This document shows, piece after piece, positions 32,953 to 44,634 of a stretch of 64,000 nucleotides of DNA. A program made the position numbers and the translations under genes. The stretch spans positions 270,821-334,820 of the forward strand of contig LOER01000026.1 of the NCBI GenBank assembly GCA_001515945.1, given 5' to 3'. Source of the stretch: Desulfitibacter sp. BRH_c19. Lineage in GTDB: Bacteria > Bacillota > DSM-16504 > Desulfitibacterales > Desulfitibacteraceae. The notes beneath the pieces were generated by a model. The model saw only the letters and a list, made by a program, of their open reading frames with translations. It was not told the DNA's origin and ran no database searches. Positions within the stretch are counted from its first letter, which is position 1, and the number at the start of each line of letters is the position of its first letter.

Positions 32953-34059
32953 ATGATAAAAGTAATAAGTGTTTTTGGAACTAGGCCAGAAGCCATAAAA
33001 ATGGCACCCCTGGTAAAAAAACTTTCCGTGGAAGAAAACATCCAAAGCAAAGTTATAGTGACTGCCCAGCATAGAGAGATGCTAGATCAGGTCTTAGAAC
33101 TTTTTGAGATAAAACCAGACTATGATCTGGACATTATGAAGCAGGGTCAGACGCTGACTGGAGTAACCACAAGAGTCTTAAATGGCTTAGAGGAAATCTT
33201 TGCGACAGAAAAACCAGATATTGTCCTGGTTCATGGTGATACCACTACTACTTTTACTGCAGCACTAGCAGCATTTTATCAAAAGATAGCTGTAGGTCAT
33301 GTGGAAGCTGGCCTAAGGACTTTTAATAAATACTCCCCCTATCCAGAGGAAATGAACAGAAGACTTACAGGGTCAATTACAGATCTGCATTTTGCACCTA
33401 CAGATACCTCAATGGATAATTTGCTAGGGGAAAATATTTTAAGGGAAAAAATTAGCGTAACTGGAAATACTGTAATTGATGCTCTTTTAGATACTGTAGA
33501 AAAGACTTTTCCTATGGAAACCATACTTCCAGATATAGATTGGAACAAAAGGATTATTTTGCTGACTGCTCACCGTAGGGAAAACTGGGGTGAACCCCTA
33601 AAAAACATATTTTTGGCTGCAAAAGAAATAGTTACTGATTTTCCAGATACAGAACTAATATTTCCTGTGCATAAAAATCCTAAAGTGTCACAATTAGCAC
33701 ATGAGCTATTGGGCGATATGAATAGAATCCATCTTATTGGACCTTTGGATTATTTACCATTTGTTAAGCTTATGAGTAGAAGCCACCTTGTATTGACTGA
33801 TTCAGGAGGTATGCAGGAGGAAGCTCCTTCATTAGGCAAACCTGTTTTAGTATTAAGAGAAACAACAGAAAGACCAGAAGCAGTACAAGCAGGCACAGTA
33901 AAAATGGTGGGAACAGCTAAGGACGATGTTTATCAGGCAGCTGCAGATCTTCTAAAAAATGATCAAGCATACAAGGAGATGGCCCATGCAGTTAACCCGT
34001 ATGGTGATGGTAAAGCTAGCGATAGGATAATAGAAATTATTAAAAAGTATTTCAATTAA
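32953..34059 (+). CDS. wecB: UDP-N-acetylglucosamine 2-epimerase (non-hydrolysing)
   Basis: 368 residues. The enzyme interconverts UDP-GlcNAc and UDP-ManNAc for wall polymer synthesis. The N-terminus VISVFGTRPEAIKMAPL is diagnostic, and HGDTTTTF, GHVEAGLRT, TAHRRENWG and DSGGMQEEAPSLGKP follow in the usual order. I take ATG 32953 (AAGGATG upstream) rather than the ATG at 32944. In B. subtilis mnaA likewise lies just before the atp operon. Its product would feed the TagA/WecG-type transferase at 59159. Confidence 0.93.
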   Translation: MIKVISVFGTRPEAIKMAPLVKKLSVEENIQSKVIVTAQHREMLDQVLELFEIKPDYDLDIMKQGQTLTGVTTRVLNGLEEIFATEKPDIVLVHGDTTTTFTAALAAFYQKIAVGHVEAGLRTFNKYSPYPEEMNRRLTGSITDLHFAPTDTSMDNLLGENILREKISVTGNTVIDALLDTVEKTFPMETILPDIDWNKRIILLTAHRRENWGEPLKNIFLAAKEIVTDFPDTELIFPVHKNPKVSQLAHELLGDMNRIHLIGPLDYLPFVKLMSRSHLVLTDSGGMQEEAPSLGKPVLVLRETTERPEAVQAGTVKMVGTAKDDVYQAAADLLKNDQAYKEMAHAVNPYGDGKASDRIIEIIKKYFN

Positions 34060-34220
34060 ATATCGAAATTTACCAGAAAGAGAAAAATCTTATAAATTAT
34101 TTAAGCAGGAGTTATCTAAAATTAAGAAGAATATAACTACTATGTGATAGTATTCACTTATCGCACCTATTAATTTAGATTATGACAAATTCTAAAACAT
34201 GAGAGTTTGGTTATTTTAAA

Positions 34221-34502
34221 ATGACAAAGAAAAAGAAGAATACCATGACAAATCTTCGTCTGGGACAGATTGCTATATCTCTAGGAATAAATTTTGCGCT
34301 TTGGAGTTTTGTTGGATATTTTCTAGGTAGCAATCTTGACACAAGGCTTGGAACAGAACCTTGGTTAATGATTACTGGTGTATTATCTGGTATAGGATTT
34401 ACTTTTTACGGTTTTATCAAGGAAATTATGGTATTGGGAGACTTGGAAAAGCAGATTATTTCCAAAGAAAAAGGTAAAGATGAGATAAAGGATGATAAAT
34501 AG
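34221..34502 (+). CDS. atpZ: AtpZ-like small membrane protein
   Basis: 93 residues with two hydrophobic helices (about 18-36 and 47-66) and a charged C-terminus. This matches AtpZ, the small protein encoded ahead of atpI in many Firmicute atp operons and linked to magnesium or calcium uptake. No strong ribosome site is seen. ATG 34245 is an alternative start. Its stop overlaps the GTG of atpI by 1 nt. Confidence 0.78.
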   Translation: MTKKKKNTMTNLRLGQIAISLGINFALWSFVGYFLGSNLDTRLGTEPWLMITGVLSGIGFTFYGFIKEIMVLGDLEKQIISKEKGKDEIKDDK

Positions 34503-34885
34503 TGAAGAATAAAACTATACCTTTTCACAAGGATAGAAGATTAAAGTTTATCATTATCCTGGCAGTAATAGTTTCTTCACTAATATATTTATTTGGAATG
34601 AATGAACTGGCTGTAGGGGTGTTGGTAGGAACACCATTAGGTGTATTCAATTACTGGATGATGTGGGATGCAGTTCAAAAGGGTCAGACCCTAGAAAATA
34701 AGGAAGCAAACAAAATGTTTTTTGGTAGATCATTGATAAGATTGGTACTATCAATTATAGCCCTTATACTTGCATTACAGGTGGGAGTTTACTTTCTGTT
34801 AGGAGTTATGATTGGTCTGTTTTTACATCTAAGTACTTATTCAATTGATGTCTTAAATATACTAAGAGGTAAAAAGCTCCAGTAA
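34502..34885 (+). CDS. atpI: ATP synthase protein I
   Basis: 127 residues with four hydrophobic helices. AtpI helps assemble the c-ring. LGVFNYWMMWDA near 42-53 and the position between atpZ and atpB support the call. Sequence conservation in this family is low, so context carries weight. GTG start, overlapping the atpZ stop. Confidence 0.78.
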   Translation: MKNKTIPFHKDRRLKFIIILAVIVSSLIYLFGMNELAVGVLVGTPLGVFNYWMMWDAVQKGQTLENKEANKMFFGRSLIRLVLSIIALILALQVGVYFLLGVMIGLFLHLSTYSIDVLNILRGKKLQ

Positions 34886-34976
34886 AATCAATTTGAAATA
34901 ATCATTACTATATGCAATAATAGCTATAATTAATTTAGTATTTTTCGACGTGTATGAGGTTTTAGGTGATATGGCC

Positions 34977-35300
34977 ATCAGGCTAGCAGATTATTCCATG
35001 ATGTTTATCCGATGGCTAACTACCACTAAGACTCCCACTCTTGCTTTGCACTGGTATTTCTACGTATTGTAAAGAACACAATGCTAGAACTACTGGCGTA
35101 GGTGGGAGATAAGTGGTACTAAGCCCCTGGATAACGGTTTTCCCTAAAGGATTAGCTCAGCTACGCCAAACAAGTTGGCAAGTTTCGCTCTATAATATTC
35201 AGATGGAGTCATTCAGTGAAACTTAGTTCAGGTGACTTTCCCTGAACTCTAGTTGAACTAATCCTGTGGGAAACTCCACCTGAATAAAAAATCCTGTTTA
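34977..35300 (+). repeat. IS200/IS605-like end repeat, copy 2, with a long fold-back
   Basis: This fills the 588-bp gap between atpI and atpB. The right part (35152-35297) repeats 15986-16122. The left part carries complementary arms ACCACTAAGACTCCCAC (35024-35040) and GTGGGAGATAAGTGGT (35102-35117), about 60 bp apart. There is no ORF, so it is probably a non-autonomous or decayed insertion that splits the atp operon. Confidence 0.5.
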
Positions 35301-35473
35301 TCGTAATCATAGTAAATTACTATTTAGTTTGGAAGTTTTAAGGCATTTTGTGCAGGAAAGTCTAAAAAAACATTGAAATATATAGATTGGAATATAGTGA
35401 TGGTTTTAAATGTATTTTTATTTTTGCAATTTCAGGGTTGTGCAACACCTATTGGAAAGGGGTGATGAGAACA

Positions 35474-36166
35474 ATGGAAGAGAAAGCTAAAGCCCTGTCA
35501 GACATTATGCATCATATGGAACCACAGCATGTTTTTAATTTAGGACCTGTATCAATAGACACAACAGTTGTCAATCAATGGATAGCAATGCTCATTCTTT
35601 TTGGCCTTATTTATTGGATAACAAGAGGACTTAAATCTAGACCCCAAGGTAAAAAACAGGTGATAGCTGAATTTATGGTTCAATTCATCCAGGATTTACT
35701 AGAACCTGCATTGGGGAAAAAGGGTCGTAAATATATACCACTTGTTGGAACACTTTTCTTATTCATTTTGACAATGAACCTATTATGGTTTATTCCAGGA
35801 TTGATGCCTCCGACAACAGATTTAAGTACCACATTTGGTCTAGCAATTACAACGATTATCACAATAAATTTGATTGGTGTTATCAATAATGGATTGAAGG
35901 GATATTTACATCATTTTGCCCAACCCTTTGCCGCATTAATGCCTCTAAATATTGTTGAAGAGGCAGTTAAACCAGTATCATTGTCTTTGCGTCTATTCGG
36001 GAACATGTTTGGTGAGAAGGTGGTTGTGACAATTTTATTTATACTGTTACCTGTGCTTATTCCAGTTCCAGTAATGCTATTAGGTGTATTAATGGGTGTT
36101 ATCCAAGCATTTGTATTCACATTGCTTACTGTAACCTATTTGACAACATCTATTAAAGGGCATTAA
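35474..36166 (+). CDS. atpB: ATP synthase F0 subunit a
   Basis: 230 residues with about five helices. Subunit a forms the two proton half-channels against the c-ring. The essential arginine is in SLSLRLFGNMFGE. ATG 35474 is chosen because GGAAAGGGGTGATG lies upstream. The longer frame from 35387 has no ribosome site. The preceding 588-bp gap with a repeat suggests that a separate promoter may be needed for this part of the operon. Confidence 0.94.
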   Translation: MEEKAKALSDIMHHMEPQHVFNLGPVSIDTTVVNQWIAMLILFGLIYWITRGLKSRPQGKKQVIAEFMVQFIQDLLEPALGKKGRKYIPLVGTLFLFILTMNLLWFIPGLMPPTTDLSTTFGLAITTIITINLIGVINNGLKGYLHHFAQPFAALMPLNIVEEAVKPVSLSLRLFGNMFGEKVVVTILFILLPVLIPVPVMLLGVLMGVIQAFVFTLLTVTYLTTSIKGH

Positions 36167-36218
36167 ACCATTATAAAGATTTTTTTAGTTTTTAATTATT
36201 GAAAGGAGGGAAACAACT

Positions 36219-36443
36219 ATGGAATCTATAGCTTATATTGGTGTTGGTCTTGCAATTGGTTTAGCAGCACTAGGATCTGCTCTTGGACAAGGTAGAGCAA
36301 CTGCAGGTGCTATGGAGGGTATTGCTCGTCAGCCAGAAGCATCAGGCGAGATTAGAACTACACTATTGATTGCATTAGCATTTATGGAAGCTTTAACATT
36401 ATTCTCTTTCGTTATCGCCATTCTAATGTGGACTAAGATTTAA
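36219..36443 (+). CDS. atpE: ATP synthase F0 subunit c
   Basis: A 74-residue helical hairpin. The polar loop ARQPEA (36-41) and the ion-binding glutamate E57 in [11 protein letters not shown] are present. Q24 in GQGRA is kept, but the residue after E57 is alanine where sodium-binding rings have serine. The pattern resembles cyanobacterial and chloroplast proton-type rings, so H+ is the likely coupling ion (inference). The ribosome site GAAAGGAGGGAAA is very strong, as expected for the most abundant subunit. Confidence 0.95.
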   Translation: MESIAYIGVGLAIGLAALGSALGQGRATAGAMEGIARQPEASGEIRTTLLIALAFMEALTLFSFVIAILMWTKI

Positions 36444-36480
36444 GTGTATTTCAACTCTGATGAATTAATAATAATATTTA

Positions 36481-36519
36481 GGGCGAATGGAAGTCATAAA
36501 ATCATGGCAACATTCGCCC
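36481..36519 (+). promoter_or_regulatory. Intercistronic hairpin between atpE and atpF
   Basis: GGGCGAATG (36481-36489) and CATTCGCCC (36511-36519) are exact complements with a 21-nt loop. There is no T run, so it is not a normal terminator. It may protect the upstream atpE mRNA 3' end after processing, helping produce excess c subunit. Confidence 0.55.
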
Positions 36520-36554
36520 ACCTACTATTTAGGCAAGAGAGGGGGTAACCTCCA

Positions 36555-37040
36555 GTGCATTTTGATTTTTGGACAGTAGTATTAACAGCTATTAACGTTG
36601 GTGTCGTCATATATGTATTAAAACTTTTATTGTTTGGCCCTGTGGGCAAGATCTTGCAAGAAAGAGAAGAAACTATCGAATCATCTCTTTCCAGAGCTGC
36701 AGATGCCCAAAAGGAAGCCCAAGAGTTACTAGAAAAATACCAGGTGCAAATGAGCGAGTCTAAAAAAGAGGCACAAACAATTATAGAACGAGCTAACAAA
36801 GTTGGGGCTCAAACTAGAGAAGAAATCATCAAAGAGGCACAAGTAGAAGCTGCAAAAACCCTTGAAAAGGCAAAAAGAGAAATACAAGGGGAAAAAGCAA
36901 AAGCCTTGGAACAAATTCGCACTGAAGCAGCTGTCTTAGCAGTAATGGCTGCGGGTAAAGTTATCAACAAACAGTTAGATCCGAAACAACATCAAGAGTT
37001 GGTTCAAGACTATATTAATGAGGTAGGCGAGGTTCAATGA
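36555..37040 (+). CDS. atpF: ATP synthase F0 subunit b
   Basis: 161 residues: one N-terminal membrane helix (about 5-24) followed by a long charged helix that forms the peripheral stalk. GTG start after GAGGGGGTAACC. It overlaps atpH by 4 nt (ATGA). Confidence 0.93.
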   Translation: MHFDFWTVVLTAINVGVVIYVLKLLLFGPVGKILQEREETIESSLSRAADAQKEAQELLEKYQVQMSESKKEAQTIIERANKVGAQTREEIIKEAQVEAAKTLEKAKREIQGEKAKALEQIRTEAAVLAVMAAGKVINKQLDPKQHQELVQDYINEVGEVQ

Positions 37041-37585
37041 GTAATTTAGCCGTAGCGAAAAGATATGGCCAGGCACTCTTTGAGTTAGCTTCTGAAAAAA
37101 ATATCCTCGATCAGCTTGAAAAGGAACTAACTGAGGTAATGCAAGTAATAGAAGAAAGCGATGAGCTGAAAAAAGTAGTTGAACACCAGCTCATGAATGC
37201 AGAGCTGAAGCAAGAAATTTTCCGTAAGATTTATTCAGACAATATATCTTCGACAACATTGAATTTTCTATTGTTGATATTACACAAGCGCAGAGAAATA
37301 GCTTTGGGGCAGATTGTCAACCAATTCATAAATCTAGCTAATGAAGCAAAGGGAATAGTAAAAGCACAAGTAAAATCTGCTACCTTGCTTTCCCCAGAAC
37401 ACCTTGAAGAACTTCGTGAAAGCCTTGTAAAAATGACAGGCAAAAATATTTTACTCGAAGTTACCATAGATGAAAAGCTGATGGGTGGAGTAGTTGTAAG
37501 AATTGGAGATAGAATAATTGATGGTAGTGTTTCCACAAAGCTAAAAATGCTTGAAAAACATCTCAAAAGTGTTGGCCTTGACTAA
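37037..37585 (+). CDS. atpH: ATP synthase F1 subunit delta
   Basis: 182 residues. The N-terminal AVAKRYGQALFELA and C-terminal GGVVVRIGDRIIDGSVSTKL are family signatures. It joins the stalk to F1. Translationally coupled to atpF. Confidence 0.94.
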   Translation: MSNLAVAKRYGQALFELASEKNILDQLEKELTEVMQVIEESDELKKVVEHQLMNAELKQEIFRKIYSDNISSTTLNFLLLILHKRREIALGQIVNQFINLANEAKGIVKAQVKSATLLSPEHLEELRESLVKMTGKNILLEVTIDEKLMGGVVVRIGDRIIDGSVSTKLKMLEKHLKSVGLD

Positions 37586-39133
<1,548 letters not shown>

Positions 39134-39170
39134 ACTTCTGACTTCCGACTTCTGACCTCGGACTTCAGCT
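39134..39170. repeat. Heptad repeat inside the atp operon
   Basis: Five imperfect heptads (CTTCTGA, CTTCCGA, CTTCTGA, CCTCGGA, CTTCAG) occupy the 58-bp atpA-atpG spacer. It is the shortest and cleanest example of the element. Confidence 0.7.
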
Positions 39171-39191
39171 ATAGAAGGTGGTGAGTAACCC

Positions 39192-40046
39192 ATGGCAGGA
39201 ATGCAGGACATTAAACGGCGCATTCGAAGTGTAAAAAGTACTCAGCAGATTACTAAGGCCATGAAAATGGTTGCAGCTGCAAAGCTTAGAAAAGCTCAAG
39301 CCTCAGTCATTGCAGCTAGACCATACAGCAACAAGCTTTCAGATGTTATGGGGAGATTATCCTCAACCCAGAGTTCCATCTCTCATCCATTATTAGAGGA
39401 GAGAGCAGAAGGAAAGATTGGCTTTGTGGTACTAAGTGCTGATAGGGGACTTTGCGGTGGATACAACCAGAATATTCTTCGCTTTGCTAAGGAAAAAATA
39501 GATTCACTTGGGGAAGAAGTATCTGTGATCTGTGTGGGCAGAAAAGCAAAAGAATATTTTAGACGCCGCAAGTACAATATAAGAGAAGATTATATGGACC
39601 TTGGTGACCTGCCTGACTATATTCAAGGACGGGAATTGGCAAGAGAAATCATGTCAATGTTCACCAGCAAAGAATTTAAAAAGCTCTACTTGGTCTATAC
39701 GGAGTTTGGATCAGCTATTAGTTACAAATCTAAAATAGTTTCTCTCCTACCTATAGCTCCTGACAAGGAAGAAAAAAAGGTAGAAGAGATAGAATATATT
39801 TATGAGCCAAATTCAGAAGAAGTATTAGGAAATCTCTTACCCCGTTCTGTGGAAATTATAGTTTTCAGGGCATTGTTAGAGGCTAAAGCAAGTGAACATG
39901 GTGCAACAATGACAGCTATGGCAAGTGCCACAGACAATGCGGGTGAATTGATTGATAAACTAGTCTTGTCATATAACAGGGCTAGACAAGCAGCAATTAC
40001 CAAGGAAATTTCTGAAATTGTTGGCGGTGCTGCTGCATTACAATAG
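39192..40046 (+). CDS. atpG: ATP synthase F1 subunit gamma
   Basis: 284 residues. The N-terminal coiled helix (IKRRIRSVKSTQQITKAMKM) and the C-terminal RQAAITKEISEIVGGAAAL are characteristic of the rotor shaft. GAAGGTGGTGAG precedes the ATG. Confidence 0.96.
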   Translation: MAGMQDIKRRIRSVKSTQQITKAMKMVAAAKLRKAQASVIAARPYSNKLSDVMGRLSSTQSSISHPLLEERAEGKIGFVVLSADRGLCGGYNQNILRFAKEKIDSLGEEVSVICVGRKAKEYFRRRKYNIREDYMDLGDLPDYIQGRELAREIMSMFTSKEFKKLYLVYTEFGSAISYKSKIVSLLPIAPDKEEKKVEEIEYIYEPNSEEVLGNLLPRSVEIIVFRALLEAKASEHGATMTAMASATDNAGELIDKLVLSYNRARQAAITKEISEIVGGAAALQ

Positions 40047-41486
<1,440 letters not shown>

Positions 41487-41501
41487 AGGGGCGTTGATAT
41501 C

Positions 41502-41903
41502 ATGACAAAGAAACTTATCATGGATGTAGTAACTCCAGCACGTAAGGTGCTTAGTGTAGAAGTGGAGTCCTTAGTTGTTCCAGCGGCAAATGGATATCTA
41601 GGTATCCTCGTAAACCACGCTCCTCTAGTAACCTCATTGGGAGTTGGAGTAATAACTTACAAGGCTGATGGAAAAGAGGAACATGTAGCTCTTTGTGGTG
41701 GTTTTATGGAAGTAAGTAATAATAAGGTATCCATAATGGCAGACACAGCTGAATGTGCCTTGGAAATCGACATGGATAGAGCTAAGCGTGCTGAACAGAG
41801 AGCAAGAGATAGACTTAAGAGGAAAGATGGCATAGATACTGTGCGTGCAGAAATGGCATTACGTAGAGCTATAGCTCGGATGCAGGCAGCAAAATTACGC
41901 TAA
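41502..41903 (+). CDS. atpC: ATP synthase F1 subunit epsilon
   Basis: 133 residues: an N-terminal beta-sandwich (MDVVTPARKVLS, VVPAANGYLGIL) and a C-terminal two-helix domain that can inhibit rotation. Last gene of the operon, followed by a strong terminator. Confidence 0.95.
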   Translation: MTKKLIMDVVTPARKVLSVEVESLVVPAANGYLGILVNHAPLVTSLGVGVITYKADGKEEHVALCGGFMEVSNNKVSIMADTAECALEIDMDRAKRAEQRARDRLKRKDGIDTVRAEMALRRAIARMQAAKLR

Positions 41904-42001
41904 TTTAACAAAATTTGTTCATAGATTTTAAAAGGATTATTGATCAATTTGACGAATATAATATAAGATTGCTTTGAAAGAAGCGATTAACCTAAAGGGA
42001 A

Positions 42002-42040
42002 GCGAAACCGCAGGCTATCAGTCTGCGGTTTCGCGTTTTT
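42002..42040 (+). terminator. Intrinsic terminator of the atp operon
   Basis: GCGAAACCGCAG (42002-42013) pairs perfectly with CTGCGGTTTCGC (42023-42034), followed by GTTTTT. It lies about 100 bp after atpC. Confidence 0.92.
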
Positions 42041-42086
42041 ATGTTTTAAAAAACAAGAATCCTGGCAAGAATATATCCAGAAAGCA

Positions 42087-42120
42087 AAAACAACCACGGG
42101 GACGGTTCTCCTGACTGGTT
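42087..42120 (+). repeat. REP-like palindrome, family B (solo copy)
   Basis: ACAACCA, core CGGGGACGGTTCTCC, then a right arm interrupted by GAC before TGGTT. It lies between the atp terminator and ywmB. Confidence 0.75.
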
Positions 42121-42152
42121 TGTGCATCAGGCATTATTCTTGGAGGTAGAAA

Positions 42153-42887
42153 ATGAAAAAATCCATAATTATTGCAATTGCTATTATATGTCTATTAACT
42201 ATTATAAAGCTTCCAGCTCTTTCACAACAAGAAAACATCAACCCATTTGACACCCTTTACCAGCTAGAAGAAGTACAATTTAGCGAATTAAAAATATGCG
42301 CTTGGGCGAAAATAAAAAATAAGATTAGTACAAAAAAACAATTAGAGGATATACTATTTTTACTAGAAAAGGAGTATAATGTTGAATTGAACAAGCAGTG
42401 GGAAAACGATAAGAATTATCAATCTGTAAGTGGAGATTCAGATTTAAATCTAGATCTAAATGATAATAAGGAAATTATAAATATTAAATTAACAGCAACA
42501 CAAGCTGAAACTTATCTTTCAATAAACTTAGATAATCTATCCATGGACAACCGTCTAATTCAAAGGAAAAGACTTGAAGGTATCTTCGGTTACTTTGAAG
42601 TCACACCAGATATCAGCGAAACTGCTATTTACTACATTCCCAGATACCTAACTGTGTCAGAGCAGGAACAAATTGTACATACCATTTTTGATAAGATAAA
42701 TGGTATAATAATTGAAGGGATAAAGGACGAGGTTCTGGTTAGTTATAGCGGATTCACTCCATACTTTTCGGATAGCGTGGAAGTGGCAGGAAGAAAAATT
42801 AATGTAAATATTGCCTCCAGATACCATAATTTAGATGATAAAACGTATCTATATATGGGAACTCCATTAATACATTGTCAATATTAA
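42153..42887 (+). CDS. ywmB: YwmB-like exported protein
   Basis: 244 residues with an N-terminal signal sequence (KKSIIIAIAIICLLTIIKLPALS). The rest is soluble. Sequence similarity to the YwmB (DUF1779, TATA-box-binding-like fold) family is only moderate by eye. The position between the atp operon and murA-spoIID is exactly that of ywmB in B. subtilis, which is the main support. Function unknown; probably at the cell surface. TTGGAGGTAGAAA precedes the ATG. Confidence 0.7.
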   Translation: MKKSIIIAIAIICLLTIIKLPALSQQENINPFDTLYQLEEVQFSELKICAWAKIKNKISTKKQLEDILFLLEKEYNVELNKQWENDKNYQSVSGDSDLNLDLNDNKEIINIKLTATQAETYLSINLDNLSMDNRLIQRKRLEGIFGYFEVTPDISETAIYYIPRYLTVSEQEQIVHTIFDKINGIIIEGIKDEVLVSYSGFTPYFSDSVEVAGRKINVNIASRYHNLDDKTYLYMGTPLIHCQY

Positions 42888-43001
42888 CAAAGGAATTTTT
42901 AAAAAGTTGTCGAATTAGCAAGGTGAAAGAGATTTGTTAAAATTTATTAAATTTAGATTAATTATCAAGACATCTTTGCAAAACGCACTAGGGAGGAAAA
43001 A

Positions 43002-44282
43002 TTGTTGGAGAAACTAGTTGTCACCGGAGGTACACAATTAGAAGGAAAAATCAAAGTAAGCGGAGCAAAAAACGCTGTATTACCCATAATAGCTGCATCC
43101 CTTTTAGCGGAAGGTGAGTGTTATCTTCAGGATATACCTCAATTGGCTGATGTAGACACAATTACCCAGGTTTTAAGTACTATAGGTGTAAAGGTTTCTT
43201 CATCTAGCAATAAGGAATTATTTTTAGATGCATCACAGCTTACAAGTAGTGAACCCCCTGAAGATTGGGTGAGGAAGATGAGGGCTTCATTTTTAGTCAT
43301 GGGACCTCTATTAGCAAGACTAGGTCATGCTAGAATATCCATGCCAGGAGGTTGTAATATAGGAAGTAGACCTATTGATTTACACCTTAAAGGCTTAACA
43401 GCATTAGGTGCAGATATTAAAATGACTCATGGAGTAATCGAATGTTCAGCTAAAAAACTAATTGGAAATAGAGTTTATCTTGATTTTCCAAGTGTTGGAG
43501 CTACTGAAAATATAATGATGGCTGCCAGTAGGGCAGAAGGAACTACAGTAATAGAAAATGCTGCAGAAGAACCAGAAATAGTCGACCTTGCTAACTTTAT
43601 TAATGGCATGGGCGGAAAGGTACATGGTGCAGGAACCAATATCATAAGAATTCAAGGAGTTTCAAAGCTACATGGTACTGATCATACTGTAATACCTGAT
43701 AGGATTGAAGCAGGAACCTATATGATAATGGCTGCCGCTGCTGGAGGCGACGTATTAGTTGAAAATGTGATATCTGATCACTTAAAACCCGTTATGGCTA
43801 AACTAGCAGAGGCTGGAGTAACCATAGATGAAGAAGAGACAGGCATTAGGGTTCGCTCCAAGGGTCGTAGTAATGCAATTGATGTAAAAACCTTACCTTA
43901 TCCTGGTTTTCCAACGGACATGCAGGCTCAAATGATGTCATATTTAACGCTAGCAAGAGGAACTAGTGTAGTTACAGAAACTGTATTTGAAAATAGATTC
44001 ATGCATGTTAATGAATTAAGAAGAATGGGTGGAAGTATAGTCATAGAAGGGCATAGTGCTGTTGTAAAGGGTGTGTCCAGACTTACAGGAGCACCTGTAA
44101 AAGCAAGTGATCTTAGAGCTGGAGCAGCGCTTATACTTGCAGGACTAATTGCCGAAGGTAAAACAGAAATAAGCTCAATTCATCATATTGATAGAGGCTA
44201 TGAGGATTTAGCAACAAAATTAACAGGCATAGGAGCCGACATAAAACGCACAGTCTTCCCAGACGAAGATGAAAAGTGTTAG
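43002..44282 (+). CDS. murA: UDP-N-acetylglucosamine 1-carboxyvinyltransferase MurA
   Basis: 426 residues. MurA transfers enolpyruvate from PEP to UDP-GlcNAc, the first committed step of peptidoglycan synthesis. GAKNAVLPI at 21-29 and the catalytic cysteine C118 in PGGCNIGSRPID are present, so the fosfomycin target residue is kept. The start is one of two consecutive TTG codons (43002 or 43005) after GGGAGGAAAAA; the second gives the usual MEKLVV. Confidence 0.95.
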   Translation: MLEKLVVTGGTQLEGKIKVSGAKNAVLPIIAASLLAEGECYLQDIPQLADVDTITQVLSTIGVKVSSSSNKELFLDASQLTSSEPPEDWVRKMRASFLVMGPLLARLGHARISMPGGCNIGSRPIDLHLKGLTALGADIKMTHGVIECSAKKLIGNRVYLDFPSVGATENIMMAASRAEGTTVIENAAEEPEIVDLANFINGMGGKVHGAGTNIIRIQGVSKLHGTDHTVIPDRIEAGTYMIMAAAAGGDVLVENVISDHLKPVMAKLAEAGVTIDEEETGIRVRSKGRSNAIDVKTLPYPGFPTDMQAQMMSYLTLARGTSVVTETVFENRFMHVNELRRMGGSIVIEGHSAVVKGVSRLTGAPVKASDLRAGAALILAGLIAEGKTEISSIHHIDRGYEDLATKLTGIGADIKRTVFPDEDEKC

Positions 44283-44314
44283 TTGGTTAAAACAAAAAAT
44301 GCAAATACAAAGCA

Positions 44315-44352
44315 CAGCTAGTCTAGCAAATTTATGCAGGCTAGCTGTTTTT
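44315..44352 (+). terminator. Intrinsic terminator after murA
   Basis: CAGCTAGTCT and AGGCTAGCTG form a stem with one G-T pair, followed by TTTTTA. Confidence 0.75.
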
Positions 44353-44634
44353 AATTTAATTCTGCTATAAAAAACTAATATCATGTCGTTTATTGTCGAT
44401 TAAAAGGAATACTAGGATTTTTATAGTATTATATACATATTATTTTAAAAAATTAACATAATACGATTTTGTAAGATTATTCTATTATGGCATAAAAGGT
44501 GGTATTAAACTATGAATGATTTTAAAGATGCATAGTAAGGTTTCAATTGAATAATGACTACAATACGCAGTAATGGTTAATATTTAGTAAATAATTAATT
44601 GAGCTTCTGACAAATATAAAAGGAGGGTGTTTCT
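44353..44634. other. AT-rich gap before the chemotaxis receptor
   Basis: About 280 bp with no ORF, repeat family or clear promoter that I could recognise. A strong ribosome site (AAAAGGAGGGTG) closes it. Confidence 0.5.

Noticed and set aside
34060..34220. Short frame between wecB and atpZ
   Set aside because: A stretch of open codons exists but no start codon with a ribosome site was found.
36219..36443. Sodium-type c subunit
   Set aside because: The glutamine is present, but the Ser after the key Glu is replaced by Ala, so the full sodium site is missing.
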